Below are positions 57,278-64,000 of a DNA stretch of 64,000 bases, piece after piece (position 1 is the stretch's first letter; each line of letters starts with the position of its first letter). The stretch is from Saccharina japonica. Taxonomy: Eukaryota > Sar > Phaeophyceae > Laminariales > Laminariaceae. The notes under the pieces were generated by a model, which searched no databases, was not told the origin of the DNA, and saw only the letters and a list, made by a program, of their open reading frames with translations. Where the stretch lies: the NCBI GenBank assembly GCA_008828725.1, contig MEHQ01003258.1:207305-271304 (forward strand), given 5' to 3'. A program made the position numbers and the translations under genes.

Positions 57278-60018
57278 AATACCGGTAAAGTGACAAAAAA
57301 TAGCCGCGCAAGATCCAAAACTGGAGTCTTCTGGGTTCATGCGGTGCACTCGTTCCAACAGCGTCTGTAGTCACAATTTGTCGTCGAAATAATTTTACTT
57401 TTTTTCTTGAAATTTTCAAGACTTGTCCAAATAAGTTACTTGATTAAAATATTACTTTTTCCATGTGGGAAAATAAAATAATGGGAAAAACAACACGTAA
57501 ATGCCGCCTTGAACCAAATAAATGAGTATGTTGTTTTCACCCCAGTGCAATAGTTCCAATAGTGTCTATAGTCACAATTAATCGTTGGGGGAAAAATGTC
57601 AGGAGTTTGGTTTTGTGAGAATGCTAAGACTTGGTCGAAGATTTCATTTGATTAAAGTATTCTTTTTTTCAACTCTGAAAAAAAACAAAAAAAAGCAACA
57701 CATAAATGCCACCTTGAACCAGAACTGGAGTATGTAGGTTTCACTCCAGTACAGTAGTTACAATAGTGTCTGTAGTCACCATTAATCGTTGGGGGAAAAA
57801 TGTCGGGCGTTTTTTTTTGTGAAAATGAACAAGTCTTGTTCAAAGAAGTTACTTGATTAAAGTATATGTTTTCCCAAGTCGGAAAAAAAACACCACATAA
57901 ATACCACCTTGAACCAAAACTCATAATTAATCGTTGGGGAAAAATGTCATTTTTTTTGTCGAAATTTTCCAAGACTTGTCCGAATAAGTTACTTGATTAA
58001 AGTGATTATTTTTCCATGTCGGAAAAAAGGGGAAAACAACACGTAAATGCCACCTTGAACCAAAAACATGAGTATGTTGTTTTCACCCCAGTGCCATAGT
58101 TACAATAGTGTCTATACTCACATTCAATCGTTACGGGACAAATGTCGGGAGTTTTTTTTTTGTGAGAATGCCAAGACTTCGTCGAAAAAGTTACTTGATT
58201 AAAGTATTTTTTTTCACAACTCTGAAAAAATACTTATCGAAAAAGCAACACGTAAATGCCACCTTGAACCAAATATACGTAAATGCACTGACCAAAATAG
58301 GTATGTTTGTTTCTCCAGTGCAGTTCGATGTGTCTATAGCTCACAACTTAATCGATATGGGAAAAAGTCGAGGTTTTTTGTTTTAGTGAGAATGCTAAGT
58401 CTTGTTCGAAGAAGTTACTTGATTCAAGTATTATTTTTTCCAAGTCGGATTTTGTTTTTGGAAAAAGTAACAAATAAATGTCACCTTGAACCAAAACAGG
58501 AGTATCTTGTTTCCACCCAGTGCAATAGTTCCAATAGTGTCTATAGTCACAATTAATCGTTGGGGAAAAAATGTCGAGATTTTTTTTTCCTTGAGAATGC
58601 GAAGTCTTGGTCGAAAAAGTTACTTGATTACTGTAGAGTATTAGTTTTTCTAAGTCGGAAAAAAACAAAAATAACACATAATCCAGCATGAAACCAAAAC
58701 TTATAAATAATTTGGAAAAAATGTCAGTTTTTTTTTCTTCAAATTTTCAGACTTGTTCGAAGAAGTTACTTGATTTAAGTATAAGTTTTTCCAAGTTGGA
58801 AAAAAAAATGGCAAAAGCAACACGCAAATGCCACCTTGAACCAAAATTGTAGTTGGTTGTTTTCACCCCAGTGCTAAAGTTCCAATAGTGCTATACGTAG
58901 TCACAATAAATCGTTGGGGAAAAAAATTCGGGAGTTTTTGTTTTAGTGAGAATGCTAAGTCTTGTTCGAAGAAGTTACTTGATTAAAGTGTTATTTTTTC
59001 CAAGTCGGATTTTCTTTTTGGAAAAAGTAACAAATAAATGCCACCTCGAACCAAAACAGGGGTATCTTGTTTCCACCCAGTGCAATAGTTCCAATAGTGT
59101 CTATAGTCACAATTAATCGTTGGGGGAAAAATGTCAAGAGTTTTTTTTTTGTGAGAATGCCAAGACTCGGTCGAAAAAGTTACTTGATTAAAGTATTATT
59201 TTTTCCCACTCTGAAAAAAAAAAAAATGGAAAAAGCAACACGTAAATGCCACCTTGAACCAGAACTGGGGTATGTTGGTTTCACTCCAGTGCAATAGTTC
59301 CAATGGTGTCTATAGTCACTATTAATCGTTGGGGATAAAATGTCCGGAGTTTTTTTTTGTGAGAATGCGAAGTCTTGGTCGAAAACGTTACTTGATTGAA
59401 GTAGTTTTTTCCAATTCTGAAAAATAAAACGGAAAAAGCCACACGTGAAGGCCACCTTGAACCACAACTGGAGTATGTTGGTTTCACTCCAGTGCAATAG
59501 TCCCAATAGTCTCGAAGTCACAACTAATCGTTGGGGAAAAATGTCGGGAGTTTTTTTTTTGTGAAAAATGCCAAGTCTTGTTCGAAAAAGTTGCTTGACT
59601 AAATAAAGTATTAGTTTTCCCAAGTCGGAAAAACAAAAAATGAGACATAAATACCACCTTGAACCAAACTGGAGTATCTTGTTTTCACCCAGTGCAATAA
59701 TATTACAATAGTGTCTATAGCCTACAAATTAATCGAAGGGGGAGAATATGTCGGGAGGTTTGCTTTTTTTTGGTCAGTAATTGCGAAGACCTGTTCGAAA
59801 AAGTTGCTTGATTAACAACTATTAGTTTTTTTAAGTCGTAAAAAAAAACAAATCTGCGAAAAAGCGAAACACATGAACAGCCAAGCTCGTGGAACCGAAA
59901 CAGAGTATCTTAGTTTTCCACCCAGTGCAATANCTATTTAACCAATAGTGCTCTATAGTCACAATTAATCGTAGAGGGGAAAATGTCGCGAGGTTGCTTT
60001 TTGGTGAGAATGCCAAGA
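57278..60018 (+). repeat. AT-rich satellite array 1, ~13 units of ~207 bases
   Basis: Each unit has TTACTTGATTAAAGTATT, an inverted TTTTTCC/GGAAAAA pair, 'AAATGCCACCTTGAACC', 'CCAGTGCAATAGTTCC', 'ATAGTGTCTATAGTCAC' and 'TTAATCGTTGGGG'. The TTGATTAAAG landmarks recur at spacings mostly of 199-226 bases, with two short units of about 142-147. An ambiguous base lies at 59,933. Minus-strand open frames across the array repeat the same peptide with shifts and are not genes. Confidence 0.9.
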
Positions 60019-61004
60019 CCGTATTATGTTGCAGTTAACAACTTTGAACTGTAAAATGTATCGGCCCTGCGACAGCGAAACCCATTATCAACCAAGCCTG
60101 TGGAATATCAAAAGTTAATTAAGTGTTCAGCCTGGCAGCTGCCTTGTTTAACCTGGGCGCTCCTTATGTCGTTAAAGGGATCCACTTTCTACATGCCGGC
60201 TATGTGGGCAGATCTCTATTTTTTACGTGTGTAAATATCTCGGTAAATTGACTGCTGGATGCTGACCATGGGGAATTGATAGTAGTGTATCGAGCTGGTT
60301 GCATCACGTCAGAGGGCTTTTAGGACGCTTGTTTGTGATTGGTGAAGCTGCCAGCAACCTTGATATCGAGATGAGTGTCGACTACCGCAAGCCCCTATTT
60401 GGAAAGGCTGGATAGTCGAGGACAGCGGACAGCGATGCCAACCTCGTCAACCTTGAAGACATGAACGGCAGTGATCCCTTGAGGGGCCTGAACACCGCCC
60501 GCGACCGGTTGAAGGGTTATTACCGGTCCCGCCTGTGCTCTAGTCGACGAGGAACACCCGCTTGGCTCAAACGATGAGGAAGACGATTCGGAAACTCAAG
60601 CGATGAGAACGGCGATCGATACGGACGACCTTGATACACATTGAACATCCAGAATGACACCTCCATGCTCGAGGAGACCCTTCAAGTAAACTTCCAGAGT
60701 GGCCACGCGTCATCGTGATATCTCAGCACGTGCTTGCCTCACTCGGGAAGGGGCCGATGATGTTGCCGTTGGGTATATCGTGTGGCTCAAGGGGGGTAAT
60801 CACGAGACAGGCTTATCCACACACCGGCGAATCTAACGCCGCAGTATTTTCGCGAGCGCAGTGCGAATATTTTCCTGGCCTGTGACGCCTGCTACACTAG
60901 CGGTAGCACATTTGGGCTTGAAAGTTTGCTGAAGGAACGGGCTTCTTAACCCAAAATCGTCGCATTTTCATTATTGTGTGTAATATCTTTCATTGCATGG
61001 TTAT
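60019..61004 (+). repeat. Non-repetitive 1-kb segment of the macrosatellite, copy 1
   Basis: This segment runs from ACCGTATTATG to CATTGCATGGTTAT and recurs at 62,949-63,938 with few differences. It is GC-richer than the array. Frames are interrupted in both copies and no protein family is recognised. Confidence 0.85.
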
Positions 61005-62948
61005 NAATACCGGTAAAGTGACAAAAAATAGCCGCCCAAGATCCAAAACTGGAGTCTTCTGGGTTCATGCGGTGCACTCGTTCCAACAGCGTCTGTAGTC
61101 ACAATTAGTCGTCGAAAATATTTTGCTTTTTTTTCTTTTCAAGACTTGTCCAAATAAGTTACTTGATTAAAATATTACTTTTTCCATGTGGGAAAATAAA
61201 ATAATGGGAAAAACAATACGCAAATGCCACCTTCAACCAAATAAATGAGTATGTTGTTTTCACCCCAGTGCACTAGTTCCAATAGTGTCTATAGTCACAA
61301 TTAATCGTTGGGGGAAAAATGTCAGGAGTTTGGTTTTGTGAGAATGCTAAGACTTGGTCGAAGATTTCATTTGATTAAAGTATTCTTTTTTTCAACTCTG
61401 AAAAAAAACAAAAAAAAGCAACACATAAATGCCACCTTGAACCAGAACTGGAGTATGTAGGTTTCACTCCAGTACAGTAGTTACAATAGTGTCTGTAGTC
61501 ACCATTAATCGTTGGGGGAAAAATGTCGGGCGTTTTTTTTTGTGAAAATGAACAAGTCTTGTTCAAAGAAGTTACTTGATTAAAGTATATGTTTTCCCAA
61601 GTCGGAAAAAAAACACCACATAAATACCACCTTGAACCAAAACTCATAATTAATCGTTGGGGAAAAATGTCATTTTTTTTGTCGAAATTTTCCAAGACTT
61701 GTCCGAATAAGTTACTTGATTAAAGTGATTATTTTTCCATGTCGGAAAAAAGGGGAAAACAACACGTAAATGCCACCTTGAACCAAAAACATGAGTATGT
61801 TGTTTTCACCCCAGTGCCATAGTTACAATAGTGTCTATACTCACATTCAATCGTTACGGGACAAATGTCGGGAGTTTTTTTTTTGTGAGAATGCCAAGAC
61901 TTCGTCGAAAAAGTTACTTGATTAAAGTATTTTTTTTCACAACTCTGAAAAAATACTTATCGAAAAAGCAACACGTAAATGCCACCTTGAACCAAATAAA
62001 TGAGTATGTTGGCTTCACTTCAGTGCAATAGTTCCAATAGTGTCTATAGTCACAATTAATCGTTGGGGGAAAAATGTCGGGAGTTTTTTTTTTGTGAGGA
62101 TGCCAAGACTTTGTCGAAAAAGTTACTTGATTAAAGTATTTTTTTTCACAACTCTGAAAAAATACTTATCGAAAAAGCAACACGTAAATGCCACCTTGAA
62201 CCAAATAAATGAGTATGTTGGCTTCACTTCAGTGCAATAGTTCCAATAGTGTCTACAGTCACAATTAATCGTTGGCGAAAAAATGTCGGGAGATTGTTTT
62301 TGGTGAAAATGCCAAGTCTTGTTCGAAGAAGTTACTTGATTAAAGTATCAGTTTTTCCAAGTTGGAAAACAAAAATGGAGAAAGCAACACGCAAATGCCA
62401 CCTACAGTAGAACCACAATCGTAGTATGTTGTTTTCACCCCAGTGCTAAAGTTCCAATAGTGCTATACGTAGTCACAATAAATCGTTGGGGAAAAAAAGT
62501 CAGGAGTTTTGTTTTTAGTGAGAATCCTAAAGTCTTGTTCGAAGAAGTTACTTGATCAAAGTATTAGTTTTCCAAGTCGGATTTTTTTTTGGAAAAAGTA
62601 GCAAATAAATGCCACCTCGAACCAAAACAGGAGTACCTTGTTTCCACCCGGTGCAATAGTTCCAATAGTGTCTATAGCCACAATTAATCGATGGGGAAAA
62701 TATGTCGGGAGATTGTTTTTTGGTCAGAATGCGAAGACTTGTTCGAAAAAGTTGCTTGATTAGAGTATTAGTTTTTTTAAGTCGTAAAAAAAACAAATTG
62801 GAAAAAGTAACACATGAATGCCACCTTGAACCGAAACTGGAGTATCTTGTTTTCACCCAGTGCAATATTATTACAATAGTGTCTATAGTCACAATTAATC
62901 GTAGAGGGGAAAATGTCGCGAGGTTGCTTTTTGGTGAGAATGCCAAGA
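61005..62948 (+). repeat. Satellite array 2, ~9 units of ~207 bases
   Basis: The array starts at the same sequence as array 1 (AATACCGGTAAAGTGAC) directly after an ambiguous base at 61,005. The first ~980 bases match array 1 almost base for base, including its short 142-base unit. The middle differs in unit number. The end again matches array 1. Confidence 0.9.
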
Positions 62949-63938
62949 CCGTATTATGTTGCAGTTAACAACTTTGAACTGTAAAATGTATCGGCCCTGC
63001 GACAGCGAAACCCATTATCAACCAAGCCTGTGGAATATCAAAAGTAAATTAAGTGTTCAATAATGGCAGCTGCCTTGTTTAACCTGGGCGCTCCTTATGT
63101 CGTTAAAGGGATCCACTTTCTACATGCCGGCTATGTGGGCAGATCTCTATTTTTTACGTGTGTAAATATCTCGGTAAATTGACTGCTGGATGCTGACCAT
63201 TGGGAATTGATAGTAGTAGTGTATCGAGCTGGTTGCATCACGTCAGAGGGCTTTTAGGACGCTTGTTTGTGATTGGTGAAGCTGCCAGCAACCTTGATAT
63301 CGAGATGAGTGTCGACTACCGCAAGCCCCTATTTGGAAAGGCTGGATAGTCGAGGACAGCAGACAGCGATGCCAACCTCGTCAACCTTGAAGACATGCAC
63401 GGCAGTGATCCCTAGATGGGCCTGAACACCGCCCGCGATCGGTTGAAGGGTTATTACCGGTCCCGCCTGTGCTCTAGTCGACGAGGAACACCCGCTTGGC
63501 TCAAACGATAAGGAAGACGATTCGGAAACTCAAGCGATGAGAACGGCGATCGATACGGACGACCTTGATACACATTGAACATCCAGAATGACACCTCCAT
63601 GCTCGAGGAGACCCTTCAAGTAAACTTCCAGAGTGGCCACGCGTCATCGTGATATCTCAGCACCTGCTTGCCTCACTCGGGAAGGGGCCGATGATGTTGC
63701 CGTTGGGTATATCGTGTGGCTCAAGGGGGGTAATCACGAGACAGGCTTATCCACACACCGGCGAATCTAACGCCGCAGTATTTTCGCGAGCGCAGTGCGA
63801 AGAGTTTCCTGGCCTGTGCCGCCTGCTACACTAGCGGTAGCACATTTGGGCTTGAAAGTTTGCTGAAGGAACGGGCTTCTTAACCCAAAATCGTCGCATT
63901 TTCATTATTGTGTGTAATATCTTTCATTGCATGGTTAT
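62949..63938 (+). repeat. Non-repetitive 1-kb segment of the macrosatellite, copy 2
   Basis: Second copy of 60,019-61,004, differing by scattered substitutions and small indels. After it the sequence (63,939-64,000) is new, so the tandem ends at or just past ATGGTTAT. Confidence 0.85.
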
Positions 63939-64000
63939 AGGCCATGAAATGCTTTTGGGGTCGTAGCACTTTTATTTTCCGGCCACACTCTCATGGTCTT

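Noticed and set aside
57652-62946. Repeated minus-strand frames of 60-147 codons in the satellite
   Set aside because: The same peptide recurs with frame changes because the DNA is tandemly repeated; reading frames are not kept between units.

Overview
The window looks like an intron-rich, repeat-dense nuclear segment from a eukaryote, most likely a stramenopile and plausibly a brown alga. The pointers are one interrupted host gene with introns of about 190-930 bases and GT-AG borders, isolated 78-81 base exons coding single beta-helix rungs of the polymorphic-outer-membrane-protein type (a repeat style I associate with brown algal genomes), and a mixed load of LINE, SINE, LTR, Helitron, TIR and satellite DNA. 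The taxon is an inference; no rRNA or organelle marker is present.

Layout: 1.0-3.75 kb holds a decayed non-LTR retrotransposon with reverse transcriptase and a C-terminal restriction-like nuclease. 8.07-8.54 kb is a minus-strand Helitron end. 8.73-13.91 kb, minus strand, carries the only clear multi-exon host gene, a major-facilitator transporter of the SV2/SVOP-like kind; eight exons join in phase, but the first exon(s) were not found. 18.9-19.6 kb is a second Helitron copy with three internal 216-base repeats. 20.1-23.5 kb, minus strand, is a Ty3/Gypsy fossil, and 25.41-26.13 kb is a miniature LTR element (TRIM) that shares its 3' internal end with that fossil. 24.2-24.6, 26.6-27.0 and 30.3-30.4 kb hold copies of one SINE family; the middle copy is complete, with a tRNA-like head, an (AAAC)n tail and 8-base target duplications.

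The right half has few recognisable genes. Three minus-strand phase 1-1 exons at 31.9, 46.1 and 49.0 kb each code one GG...FxxN...GG beta-helix rung. 35.8-36.5 kb is a TA-flanked inverted-repeat element, 36.66 and 39.44 kb are a 620-base duplicated segment, 53.5-53.9 kb is a 60-base minisatellite lying between two copies of another duplicated segment, and 55.32-55.53 kb is a Harbinger-like MITE inserted into a stray minisatellite unit. A third Helitron end at 57.15 kb borders a macrosatellite that fills 57.3-63.9 kb: two large units, each an AT-rich array of about 207-base repeats followed by a 1-kb non-repetitive segment. Two ambiguous bases lie in this block, so its copy structure may be partly an assembly product.

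The window is best read as one transporter gene and fragments of a modular beta-helix gene embedded in transposon-built DNA. Most other long reading frames are chance frames in repeats.
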